From assembly GCA_025928655.1 (NCBI GenBank), contig JAICJC010000031.1:1-32780 (forward strand): DNA of 32,780 bases, in the 5' to 3' direction. Origin of the DNA: Thermoleophilia bacterium. Lineage in GTDB: Bacteria > Actinomycetota > Thermoleophilia > Gaiellales > JAICJC01. The position numbers and the translations under genes are program-made. Positions 7,496 to 14,420 of this stretch are shown one piece after another (within the stretch, counting starts at the first letter, position 1; every line of letters starts with the position of its first letter). The notes beneath the pieces are model-generated. The model saw only the letters and a list, made by a program, of their open reading frames with translations. It was not told the DNA's origin and ran no database searches.

Positions 7496-8485
7496 TTACA
7501 GTCCGCACTCAGCCAGCAAGGAGCGGGCGGCCGCCTCGATCTTGGACTCGAGCGGCAGCGCCGCCAGCTCGAGCGGCTTCGCGTAGGGCATCGGCACCTC
7601 GGCCTGGCCGACCCGCTCGACCGGCGCGTCCAGGTCGTCGAAGCACACCCGCTGCAGCCGGGCCGCCAGCTCCGCGCCGACGCCGTAGGTCGACCAGCCC
7701 TCCTCGGCGACGAGCACCCGGTTGGTCTTGCGGACGGACTCCGCGACGGTGTCGACGTCGAGGGGCCGCAGCGAGCGCAGGTCGACCACCTCGACCGAGA
7801 TGCCGTCCTGCGAGAGCCGGTCTGCCACCCGCAGCGCCCGCTGGACGGTGTAGGAGTGGGCGACGAGCGTGAGGTCGGTGCCCTCGCGCGGGATCGCCGC
7901 CCGGCCGATCGGGATCGCGCCGTCACCGTCCTCGGGCAGCGGGCCGGTCAGGTTGTAGAGCACCAGGTTCTCGCAGAAGAGCACCGGGTCGTCGTCGCGG
8001 ATGGCGGTCTTCAGCATCCCGTAGGCGTCGGCCGGCGTGGCGGGCGCGACCACCTTCAGGCCGGGGCAACCGGCGAACCAGGCCTCGAGCGACTGCGAGT
8101 GCTGGGCCGTCAGCTGGGCGCCGGCGCCGCCCGGCGTGCGGATCACGAGCGGCACGCCGACCTTGCCGCCGAACATGTACCGGATCTTGGCCGCGTGGTT
8201 CACGACCTGGTCCATCGCCACGAGGATGAAGTTGATCGTCATGATCTCGATCACCGGCCGCAGGCCCATCATGGCCGCGCCGATGCCGGCCCCGACGAAC
8301 CCTTCCTCCGAGATCGGCGTCTCCCGCACGCGCTCCGCGCCGTACTTCGCCCACAGGCCCGCCGTGACCTTGTACGAGCCCTCGAAGCGGCCGATCTCCT
8401 CACCCATGAGGAAGACGTCCGGGTCGCGGTCGAGCTCCTCGTCGAGCGCCTGCCGCAGCGCCTCGCGGTAGGTCACGTCTGCCAT
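7496..8485 (-). CDS. pdhB: Pyruvate dehydrogenase E1 beta subunit
   Basis: This 329-residue beta subunit of the heterotetrameric E1 has typical signatures: the N-terminal TYREALRQALDEEL helix, EEIGRFEGSYKVTAGL (about 30-46), ISEEGFVGAGIGAAMMGLRPVIE, and AQHSQSLEAWFAGCPGLKVVAP (about 125-147). A C-terminal transketolase domain is also present (VLVAEEGWSTYGVGAELAA). With E1alpha it decarboxylates pyruvate and passes the acetyl group to lipoyl-E2. The frame is open much further upstream, but family homology begins at the ATG at 8485, which has GGAGG at 8495-8499, 9 nt before it. The start overlaps the end of E1alpha by 13 nt, indicating translational coupling. Confidence 0.95.
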   Translation of the reverse strand: MADVTYREALRQALDEELDRDPDVFLMGEEIGRFEGSYKVTAGLWAKYGAERVRETPISEEGFVGAGIGAAMMGLRPVIEIMTINFILVAMDQVVNHAAKIRYMFGGKVGVPLVIRTPGGAGAQLTAQHSQSLEAWFAGCPGLKVVAPATPADAYGMLKTAIRDDDPVLFCENLVLYNLTGPLPEDGDGAIPIGRAAIPREGTDLTLVAHSYTVQRALRVADRLSQDGISVEVVDLRSLRPLDVDTVAESVRKTNRVLVAEEGWSTYGVGAELAARLQRVCFDDLDAPVERVGQAEVPMPYAKPLELAALPLESKIEAAARSLLAECGL

Positions 8486-9546
8486 GTCTGCTCGCCTCCG
8501 CGCTCGCCGAACGGGGCTCCCGCCTGCATGCGGGAGAACTGCTCCTCGTGCGCCGGGTCGCCGTAGAGATGCTCGTAGAGGCTGTCGCGGCCCGGCGCGG
8601 CGGCGGCGACCGCCTTGTCGATCGCGTCCTTCACCTGGGCCGAGACGTCCTGCCAGATCCCGTCGAGGTCGGCGGCCGACGCGATGCCGCGCTCGCCGAG
8701 CAGGAGCCCGTAGCGCGTGATCGGGTCGCGCTCGCGCCACGAGCGCACCTCCTCGGCCGTCCGGTACACCTTGCCGGCGTCGGCGACCGAGTGGCCCCGG
8801 TGGCGGTAGGTGATCGTCTCGAGCAGCGACGGCCGCCGCTCTTCGCGCGCCTGCCGCAGCAGGCGGTCGGCCGCCTCGCGCACCGCGAGCACGTCATTCC
8901 CGTCCACCTGCTCGCCGTGCATCCGGTACGACGCCGCCCGCTTCCACAGCTCGGGCTCGGCGTTCGACTGGTCGACGGAGGTGCCCATGCCGTACTGGTT
9001 GTTGATGACCTGAAAGACGATCGGGAGATCCCAGACGGCCGCCAGGTTGAGCGCCTCGTGGAACGAGCCGGTCGCGACGGCGCCGTCGCCGAACTGGCAC
9101 AGCACCGCGAAGGGGAGGTCGCGATAGACCATCGCGAGCGCCGTGCCCGTGGCGATGGGCAGGTGCGCCCCGACGATGCCCCAGCCGCCGTAGAAGTGGC
9201 GCTCGACGTCGAGCAGGTGCATCGAGCCGCCGCGGCCGCGGGCGACGCCCGACTCCTTGCCGAAGAGCTCGGCCATGACGGCGGCGGCGGGGCTGCCGAC
9301 GGCGAGCGCGGTGCCGTGGTCGCGGTAGCTGGCGTAGAGGGCGTCGCCGTCGACGAGCGCGTCGATCGAGCCCACCGACGAGGCCTCCTCGCCGATCGCG
9401 AGATGGCAGTAGCCGCCAATCCTGGCCCTGGTGTACTGCTCCTCGGTTCGCTCCTCGAACCGGCGGATGAGCGCCATCTGCCGGAAGAGGTCGAGAGCGT
9501 GCTCCCGGTCGTCCAGGACCGAAGCCTCGCCCGCCATCTTCGCCAT
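8473..9546 (-). CDS. pdhA: Pyruvate dehydrogenase E1 alpha subunit
   Basis: This 357-residue thiamine-diphosphate subunit of the E1 component carries ALIRRFEERTEEQYTR near residue 26 and the GRGGSMHLLD/HFYGGWGIVGAHLPIATG region. The ThDP/Mg motif begins GDGAVATGSFHEALNLA and ends INNQYGMGTS. The phosphorylation-loop region TYRHRGHSVADAGKVYR follows. These segments match pyruvate rather than branched-chain or acetoin enzymes. The ATG at 9546 is used because AAGG precedes it by 8 nt and homology begins at residue 13 or so; a second ATG at 9537 is possible. It is the first gene of the pdhA-pdhB-pdhC operon and shares a short promoter region with the divergent lipoyl-domain gene. Confidence 0.95.
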   Translation of the reverse strand: MAKMAGEASVLDDREHALDLFRQMALIRRFEERTEEQYTRARIGGYCHLAIGEEASSVGSIDALVDGDALYASYRDHGTALAVGSPAAAVMAELFGKESGVARGRGGSMHLLDVERHFYGGWGIVGAHLPIATGTALAMVYRDLPFAVLCQFGDGAVATGSFHEALNLAAVWDLPIVFQVINNQYGMGTSVDQSNAEPELWKRAASYRMHGEQVDGNDVLAVREAADRLLRQAREERRPSLLETITYRHRGHSVADAGKVYRTAEEVRSWRERDPITRYGLLLGERGIASAADLDGIWQDVSAQVKDAIDKAVAAAAPGRDSLYEHLYGDPAHEEQFSRMQAGAPFGERGGEQTWQT

Positions 9547-9560
9547 ATCCCGAACCTTAG

Positions 9561-9570
9561 ACGCTACGCT
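9561..9570. promoter_or_regulatory. Overlapping divergent -10 elements of the pdh locus
   Basis: ACGCTACGCT holds TACGCT on the plus strand (9565-9570), 10 nt before the ATG at 9581. It also holds TAGCGT on the minus strand (9561-9566), 14 nt before the ATG of E1alpha. The two elements share two bases, so polymerase cannot occupy both at once. Confidence 0.45.
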
Positions 9571-9580
9571 CTGCCCCGCG

Positions 9581-9838
9581 ATGGCGACGCCCGTGACGGT
9601 TCCCAGCCTCGGCGAGGAGGACGCGCCGGCCGTCCTGATCCGGTTCCTGGTCGAGCCGGGCCAGGCCGTCCACCGCGGCGATCCGCTGTACGAACTCGAC
9701 ACCGACAAGGTCACCCAGGAGGTCGAGGCGGAGGCCGACGGCGTCCTGCTCGAGGTGGTCGGCACGCCGGGCGTCGAGTACCCGCCCGGGGCGACCATCG
9801 CCTGGATCGGCGCCGAGGGCGAGACACCGGGCGCGTGA
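9581..9838 (+). CDS. Free-standing lipoyl-domain protein
   Basis: This 85-residue protein is almost exactly one lipoyl/biotinyl domain. It has MATPVTVPSLGEED at the start, a DTDKVTQEVEAEADG hairpin with the modifiable lysine near residue 44, and a closing GATIAWIGAEGE strand. It lacks the subunit-binding and catalytic domains of E2. It is divergent from E1alpha and lies in a plus-strand run that includes dihydrolipoyl dehydrogenase. A role as an extra swinging arm for pyruvate dehydrogenase or a related complex is therefore plausible but inferred. DTDK is closer to lipoyl than to biotinyl (AMKM) sites. Its stop overlaps the next GTG by four bases (GTGA). Confidence 0.85.
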   Translation: MATPVTVPSLGEEDAPAVLIRFLVEPGQAVHRGDPLYELDTDKVTQEVEAEADGVLLEVVGTPGVEYPPGATIAWIGAEGETPGA

Positions 9839-10405
9839 GCGACCCCTTCCGCGTCGCGCATCTCGGCGACCTGGAGCGCATCGGGGCCGGCGGCGGCCTG
9901 TACCGGCCGATCCGGCGCCGGCTGGGCGTGCGCGCGTTCGGGATCAACGCCTACACGGCCGAGAGGGCCGGCGATCAGGTCATCGAGGGCCACGACGAGG
10001 TGAGCGGCGGTGGCCCCGGCCGCCAGGAGGAGCTCTACATGGTGGTTGCCGGCCACGCCGAGTTCACGGTGGCGGGGCAGACCGTCGACGCGCCGGCGGG
10101 CACGATGGTCTTCATCCCCGACCTGACCGCGGAGCGAGTTGTGGTTCGCCGCGGAGCCGGCATACAGGGCGGGCGACTACGACCGTGCCGCCGAGATCGC
10201 CTCCGAGGGCCTGGCCGAGTGGCCGCAGCACGCCACCCTGCACTACCAGCTCGCCTGCTACCACGCCCTCGCCGGGCGGTCCGACGAGGCCCTCGAGCAC
10301 CTGCGGATCGCCGTCGAGAACGAGCCGCAGGCGGCCGGCTGGGCCGCCGACGACTCCGACCTGGACTCCATCCGGGCCGACCCGTCGTTCCCCGCGGCTG
10401 AATAA
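9835..10405 (+). pseudogene. Cupin-TPR protein gene with out-of-frame internal deletion
   Basis: The first half, from the GTG at 9835, encodes a cupin barrel (GINAYTAERAGDQVIEGHDE, EELYMVVAGHAEFTV, DAPAGTMVFIPDLTAER). After about 10135 homology jumps to the next frame, where 10136-10405 encodes ELWFAAEPAYRAGDYDRAAEI and a TPR-like unit (LHYQLACYHALAGRSDEALEHL). From memory of related actinobacterial proteins, the two halves are normally one chain joined by about 25-30 residues that complete the cupin; those residues are absent here. The result looks like an out-of-frame deletion. A TTG at 10139 could restart the TPR part. The neighbours are intact. A sequencing or assembly error is possible but would have to remove many bases. 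Confidence 0.6.
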
Positions 10406-10408
10406 CCG

Positions 10409-10447
10409 CGGCGCACCAAACGGGTCAGACCCCTTTTGGTGCGCCGT
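10409..10447. repeat. Nested palindrome element A (GGGTCAGACCC core)
   Basis: An outer 12-bp stem (10409-10420 with 10435-10446, ending in GGCGCACC/GGTGCGCC) encloses CGGGTCAGACCCC (10421-10433). The core is the 13-mer with its first G changed to C. It begins a few bases after the stop codon of the broken TPR frame. Confidence 0.7.
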
Positions 10448-10454
10448 GCGCATC

Positions 10455-10489
10455 ACCCGCCAAGAGGGGTCAGACCCCTTCCGGCGGGT
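10455..10489. repeat. Nested palindrome element B (GGGGTCAGACCCC core)
   Basis: An outer 7-bp stem ACCCGCC/GGCGGGT (10455-10461 with 10483-10489) encloses the perfect 13-mer at 10466-10478, extended to 15 nt by A/T. The architecture is the same as the preceding element, but with a different outer stem. Confidence 0.7.
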
Positions 10490-10512
10490 CCGCCCGCTTT
10501 GGGTCTGCATAA

Positions 10513-10529
10513 CCGGTGCCAGGCACCGG
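10513..10529. repeat. Palindrome element C (GGTGCCAGGCACC core)
   Basis: CCGGTGCCAGGCACCGG is a 17-nt odd palindrome centred on A10521. Its 13-nt core (10515-10527) differs from the other cores at positions 3 and 5, with matching changes at 11 and 9. Confidence 0.7.
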
Positions 10530-10583
10530 ATATTCACGTCCGTTCATCTAGGATGCGCGCGAAAGCGAGCGAGGAGCGAGTCG

Positions 10584-12008
10584 ATGGAGTGTGACGTTGC
10601 CGTCCTGGGCGGAGGGCCGGGCGGCTATCCCGCCGCCATCCGGGCGGCACAGCTGGGCGCGAACGTCGTCCTGATCGAGCAGGACCGCGTCGGCGGCACC
10701 TGCATCACCGTCGGCTGCATCCCGACGAAGACCTGGGTGCAGACGGCGCACGCGATGAAGGAGGCGCGCGACACCTTCGCCCAGATCGGCGTGCGCGTGT
10801 CCGAGCCCGAGCTCGACTTCGGCCAGGCCCAGACGAACAAGCAGGGCATCGTGGACGGCCTGGTGAACGGGATCACCGGCGTCGTCAAGGCGAACGGGAT
10901 CACGATCGTGAACGGCCGGGGCGCGTTCTCCGGCCCCAACACGATCGCCATCGAGGGCGGGGAGGACGTGACCTTCCGCTCGGCGATCATCGCGACCGGC
11001 TCGCATCCGCTGCGCCCGCCGGTCAAGGGCATCGACGGGTCGCGGTGCGTCGACTCCACCGGCCTGCTCGAGATCGGCGAGGTGCCGGGGCGGCTCGTGA
11101 TCCTGGGCGGCGGCGTGATCGGAGTCGAGTTCGCCTCGATCTTCCGCCACTTCGGCTCCGAGGTGACGATCGTCGAGATGCTCGACCACCTGATCCCGAT
11201 GGAGGACGCCGACGCGTCGAAGGAGCTCGAGCGGGCGTTCAAGCGCCGCGGCATCACGACCCACCTGGGCGCCAAGGCGACCGAGGTCGCCGAGGGCGAC
11301 GGCGGGGTCACGCTGCACTACGAGGGCGGCGACGGCAACCGCGGCACGGTCGACGCCGACCTGGTGCTGGTCGCGACCGGCCGGGGCGCGAGCACGGCCG
11401 ACATCGGCCTCGACAAGGCGGGGGTCGACTTCGACAAGCGCAAGGGCGTCATCGCCGACCGGCACATGCGCACGAACGTCTCCCACATCTACGCGGTCGG
11501 CGACGTGGCCGGCGTCTACCAGCTCGCGCACACCTCGTTCCGCGAGGGCGAGATCGCCGCCGAGAACACGCTCGGCCACGAGTCCGAGATGGACTACACG
11601 GCCGTGCCGCGGTGCGTCTACACCGATCCGGAGGTGGCCGCCGTCGGCCTGACCGAGGCCCAGGCGCGCGAGCAGCACGGCGACGACACCATCGTCACCG
11701 GCCGGTTCCCGTTCTCGGCCTCGGCCCGCGCCCAGATGTACGCCGAGAAGGGCGGCTGGGCGAAGACCATCCACGAGACCCGCTACGGCGAGCTGCTCGG
11801 CCTCGTGATCGTCGGCCCCCAGGCCACCGAGCTCGTGAACGCGGGCGTGATCGGCATCGGGGCGGAGTCGACGATCGAGACGGTGGCCGACTCGATCGCG
11901 GCCCACCCGACGCTGGCCGAGGCCGTCAAGGAGGCGGCGCTGGTGGCGCTGGGACGGCCGATCCACCTGCCACCGCCGCGCCAGCGGGCGAAGGCCGCCG
12001 CCCGGTGA
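10584..12008 (+). CDS. lpdA: Dihydrolipoyl dehydrogenase (E3)
   Basis: This 474-residue FAD disulfide oxidoreductase reoxidises dihydrolipoamide and reduces NAD. It has the FAD-binding GGGPGGYPAAIRAAQLG near residue 9-25 and the redox pair Cys40/Cys45 in GGTCITVGCIPTK. The NAD-binding GGGVIGVEFASIF is near 177. The second FAD motif IYAVGDVAGVYQLAH is near 302, and the C-terminal dimerisation domain carries the catalytic His441-Glu446 pair (HPTLAE). The ATG at 10584 has AGGAG at 10572-10576, 7 nt upstream. It lies across the divergent promoter from pdhABC and probably serves that complex. Its stop overlaps the proS GTG by four bases, so the two are co-translated. The usual Asn-Val between the cysteines reads Thr-Val. 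Confidence 0.95.
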   Translation: MECDVAVLGGGPGGYPAAIRAAQLGANVVLIEQDRVGGTCITVGCIPTKTWVQTAHAMKEARDTFAQIGVRVSEPELDFGQAQTNKQGIVDGLVNGITGVVKANGITIVNGRGAFSGPNTIAIEGGEDVTFRSAIIATGSHPLRPPVKGIDGSRCVDSTGLLEIGEVPGRLVILGGGVIGVEFASIFRHFGSEVTIVEMLDHLIPMEDADASKELERAFKRRGITTHLGAKATEVAEGDGGVTLHYEGGDGNRGTVDADLVLVATGRGASTADIGLDKAGVDFDKRKGVIADRHMRTNVSHIYAVGDVAGVYQLAHTSFREGEIAAENTLGHESEMDYTAVPRCVYTDPEVAAVGLTEAQAREQHGDDTIVTGRFPFSASARAQMYAEKGGWAKTIHETRYGELLGLVIVGPQATELVNAGVIGIGAESTIETVADSIAAHPTLAEAVKEAALVALGRPIHLPPPRQRAKAAAR

Positions 12009-13705
12009 GCGGCAGCGTCGACGCGTCCCGCTACCTGATCCCGACGCTCAAGGACGACCCCGCCGACGCGGAGGCGATCAGTCACAAGCTGCTCGTCCGG
12101 GGCGGGTTCGTGCGCCAGGTCGGCGCCGGCCTCTACACCTACCTGCCGCTGGGCTGGAAGGTGCTCCAGAACGCGATGGGGATCATCCGCGAGGAGATGG
12201 ACACGATCGGGCTCGAGATGCTGATGCCCGTGCTCCAGCCGGCCGAGCTGTGGGAGGCGACCGGCCGCTCGAACGTCGACAACCTCTTCCATCTCGACGA
12301 CTCGTCCGGCAAGCACTACGTGCTCGCGATGACGCACGAGGAGTGCATCACCTGGCATGCCGCCCGCACGATCCGCTCCTACCGCGAGCTGCCGCAGATC
12401 TGGTACCACCAGCAGACGAAGGAGCGCGACGAGCCGCGCCCGCGAGGCGGGATCCTGCGCACGCGCGAGTTCATCATGAAGGACTCCTACAGCTTCGACC
12501 GCGATCTGGAGGGGCTGGAGGAGTCATACGCCAAGCACCGCGTCGTCTACCAGCGCATCTTCGAGCGCAGCGGCCTGGAGACGTTCGCGATCGAGGCGGA
12601 CGTGGGCATGATGGGCGGCCACGGCGGCGAGGAGTTCGTCGCCCCCAGCCCGAACGGCGAGGCCGACCTCGTGCGCTGCTCGAACTGCGACTACGCCGCG
12701 AACGTCGAGGTGGCGAAGTCGCGGCCGCGGCCACCGGCGTTTCCCCCGACCCTGGATGCGCCCGAGGAGGTCGAGACGCCGGGCGCGACCACGATCGATG
12801 CCCTGGCGGAGTACCTCGGCATCGATCCCGCCGCGACGGCGAAGGCGATGCCGATCGTCGTCGACGGGCAGGTCGTGCTCGCGCTCGTGCGCGGCGACCA
12901 CCGCCTGCACGAGCTGAAGACCCAGAAGGCGCTCGGCGGGCCGTTCCGGGCGGCCGAGCCGGCCGAGATCCGCGAGACGTTCGGCGCCGACCCGGGCTCG
13001 ATCGGGCCCGTCGGGACCGGCGTGCGCGTCATCGCCGACGAGACGCTGCGCGACGGCCAGTTCGTCGGCGGCGCCAACCGCACCGGCTGGCACCTGCGCG
13101 GCGTGGAGGCGGGGCGGGACTACCAGGCCGAGTTCCACGACCTGCGCGAGGTCGCCGAGGGCGACACCTGCGCGGTCTGCGGCACCGGCACCCTGCACAT
13201 CGAGCCGGCGATCGAGGTGGGGCATATCTTCAAACTCGGCACCCGCTACACGGTGCCGCTGAACGCGAATTACCTCGACGAGGCCGGCAAGGAGCACCCG
13301 ATCGTGATGGGCTCTTACGGGATCGGGCCGGCCCGCATCGCGGCCGTCGCCGTCGAGCAGCACCACGACGAGGCCGGCATCGCCTGGCCGGCCACGCTGG
13401 CGCCGTTCCACGTTCACATGGTCGTGATCGGCGGCGCGGACGACCCGCAGTTCCCGATCGCACGCGAGATCCAGCGAACGCTCGAGGCCGACGGCCTCTC
13501 GGTGCTCTTCGACGACCGGTCCGCGAGCGCGGGGTCGCGGTTCGCCGACGCCGAGCTGATCGGGATGCCCGCCCGGGTCACCGTCGGCAAGCGCACGGCC
13601 ACCGACGGCACGGCGGACGTGCAGGTGCGCCGCGGGCGCGAGCAGCGCTCCCTCGCGGTGGCCGAGGTCGCGGCGGCCGTTCGGGCCGCGGTCGACGCCG
13701 CCTAG
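12005..13705 (+). CDS. proS: Prolyl-tRNA synthetase, bacterial type with editing domain
   Basis: This 566-residue class II synthetase charges tRNA-Pro. The N-terminal catalytic part has motif 1 around GAGLYTYLPLGWKVL and motif 2 around TKERDEPRPRGG/REFIMKDSYSF (about 138-165). An inserted editing (INS) domain follows (about 222-385, with YLGIDPAATAKAMPIV and LVRGDHRLHELKTQKAL), which clears mischarged Ala-tRNA. Motif 3 is MGSYGIGPARI near 436. The C-terminal anticodon-binding domain begins at HMVVIGG near 475. The GTG start overlaps the lpdA stop as GTGA. The TAG stop is the first base-paired segment of the inverted-repeat element that follows. A tRNA-Pro gene lies 1.4 kb downstream. Confidence 0.95.
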   Translation: MSGSVDASRYLIPTLKDDPADAEAISHKLLVRGGFVRQVGAGLYTYLPLGWKVLQNAMGIIREEMDTIGLEMLMPVLQPAELWEATGRSNVDNLFHLDDSSGKHYVLAMTHEECITWHAARTIRSYRELPQIWYHQQTKERDEPRPRGGILRTREFIMKDSYSFDRDLEGLEESYAKHRVVYQRIFERSGLETFAIEADVGMMGGHGGEEFVAPSPNGEADLVRCSNCDYAANVEVAKSRPRPPAFPPTLDAPEEVETPGATTIDALAEYLGIDPAATAKAMPIVVDGQVVLALVRGDHRLHELKTQKALGGPFRAAEPAEIRETFGADPGSIGPVGTGVRVIADETLRDGQFVGGANRTGWHLRGVEAGRDYQAEFHDLREVAEGDTCAVCGTGTLHIEPAIEVGHIFKLGTRYTVPLNANYLDEAGKEHPIVMGSYGIGPARIAAVAVEQHHDEAGIAWPATLAPFHVHMVVIGGADDPQFPIAREIQRTLEADGLSVLFDDRSASAGSRFADAELIGMPARVTVGKRTATDGTADVQVRRGREQRSLAVAEVAAAVRAAVDAA

Positions 13706-13908
13706 ATGATTGATTCCACGCCCCTGTGAGTCCTGGGTGGCTGCGAACCAAGCAGCGCAAGGACGCAGGGAGCGTTCATAGCTGGTTCTATGGGCGCGAC
13801 TGAGGACGCGGCGATGCGCCGGTTCGCAGGCGCAGCCCCACCAGCGACCGGAACCCCCGCCAACAGCCTGACGTCCAGGCGCGCGGGGGCGTGGAATCGA
13901 TCATCTAG
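13702..13908 (+). ncRNA. Candidate structured RNA closed by a 23-bp inverted repeat
   Basis: Bases 13702-13724 pair with 13886-13908 as 23 bp with one exception, T13711.G13899, which is G.U in plus-strand RNA. Inside, CTGCGAACC (13741-13749) pairs with GGTTCGCAG (13821-13829). GCGTTCATAG (13772-13781) pairs with CTATGGGCGC (13788-13797) with two further G.U pairs and a CTGGTT loop. GGCG/CGCC (13810-13820) and GCCTG/CAGGC (13866-13880) form small hairpins. All three wobble pairs would be A.C on the other strand, so the plus strand is the likely RNA. It holds no open frame. It fills the gap between convergent proS and anti-sigma genes and supplies both stop codons. It does not look like tmRNA, RNase P, SRP, 6S or a T-box. 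A small inverted-repeat mobile element is the main alternative. Confidence 0.55.
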
Positions 13909-14420
13909 CGCCGGCCCCGCTGGTGGTAGGGGTCGAGCGCCCCGAACGTGTGGCGGAGAGGCGTGGCGAGCTGCGCACGTCCGGAGATGGCCCCGCGAAG
14001 GGGGCCGGGGACGAACGACAGAATGACCGCCCGTGCCCGGTCACCGTGGGCCGAGTTCATGGCGAAGGCCTTCTCCGTCGCCCCGGAGGCCGCCTGAACG
14101 GCGGGATGCTTCGAGGACGAGCCAAGGGCCTGGTGCGCACCGCTCCGCTCGAACGCGGCGGATCCGCCGCCGGCCCCCGAGCTGGAGGTGCCCCCGCCGA
14201 AGTCGACCCGGCTCATGCCGAACGCGAGCGCCCCCAGGACGCACGCCGCCGCGGCGATCGTCGCGAACGAGCGCCCCCAGCTGCGGCGAGGCCGGATTCG
14301 CTGCGGGCGAGGCTCCGCGCGGACGCGCAGCATCACGTCGGCCCGGAGCCGCTCGGGTGCCGTCGCCGACGCCTCGCGGCGCAGGCGGGTGGCGATGTTC
14401 TCGTGGCCGTTGCTGCTCAC
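13905..14420 (-). CDS. Probable membrane anti-sigma factor
   Basis: This 171-residue protein has a basic N-terminal cytoplasmic region (about 1-45, NIATRLRREASATAPERLRA). One membrane helix (about 50-70, FATIAAAACVLGALAFGM) and a Gly/Ser-rich extracytoplasmic part follow. It lacks the HxxxCxxC zinc motif. The GTG start overlaps the stop of the sigma-factor gene by four bases, the usual arrangement for a sigma/anti-sigma pair, so it probably holds that sigma factor at the membrane. Its TAG stop lies in the right arm of the adjacent inverted repeat, convergent with proS. The function rests on context and topology, because the sequence itself is not a recognisable family. Confidence 0.75.
   Translation of the reverse strand: MSSNGHENIATRLRREASATAPERLRADVMLRVRAEPRPQRIRPRRSWGRSFATIAAAACVLGALAFGMSRVDFGGGTSSSGAGGGSAAFERSGAHQALGSSSKHPAVQAASGATEKAFAMNSAHGDRARAVILSFVPGPLRGAISGRAQLATPLRHTFGALDPYHQRGRR

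Noticed and set aside
5777-8566. Open frame of more than 900 codons on the plus strand across the pdh operon
   Set aside because: It is antisense to four clear genes and its His/Asp/Arg/Val-rich product has no fold.
10130-10145. Programmed +1 frameshift joining the cupin and TPR halves
   Set aside because: No slippery or stop-codon context is present, and residues that complete the cupin are missing, so a deletion explains it better.
13702-13908. Reading the inverted-repeat element as an ordinary rho-independent terminator
   Set aside because: The arms are 160 nt apart with other helices inside and no T tract follows.
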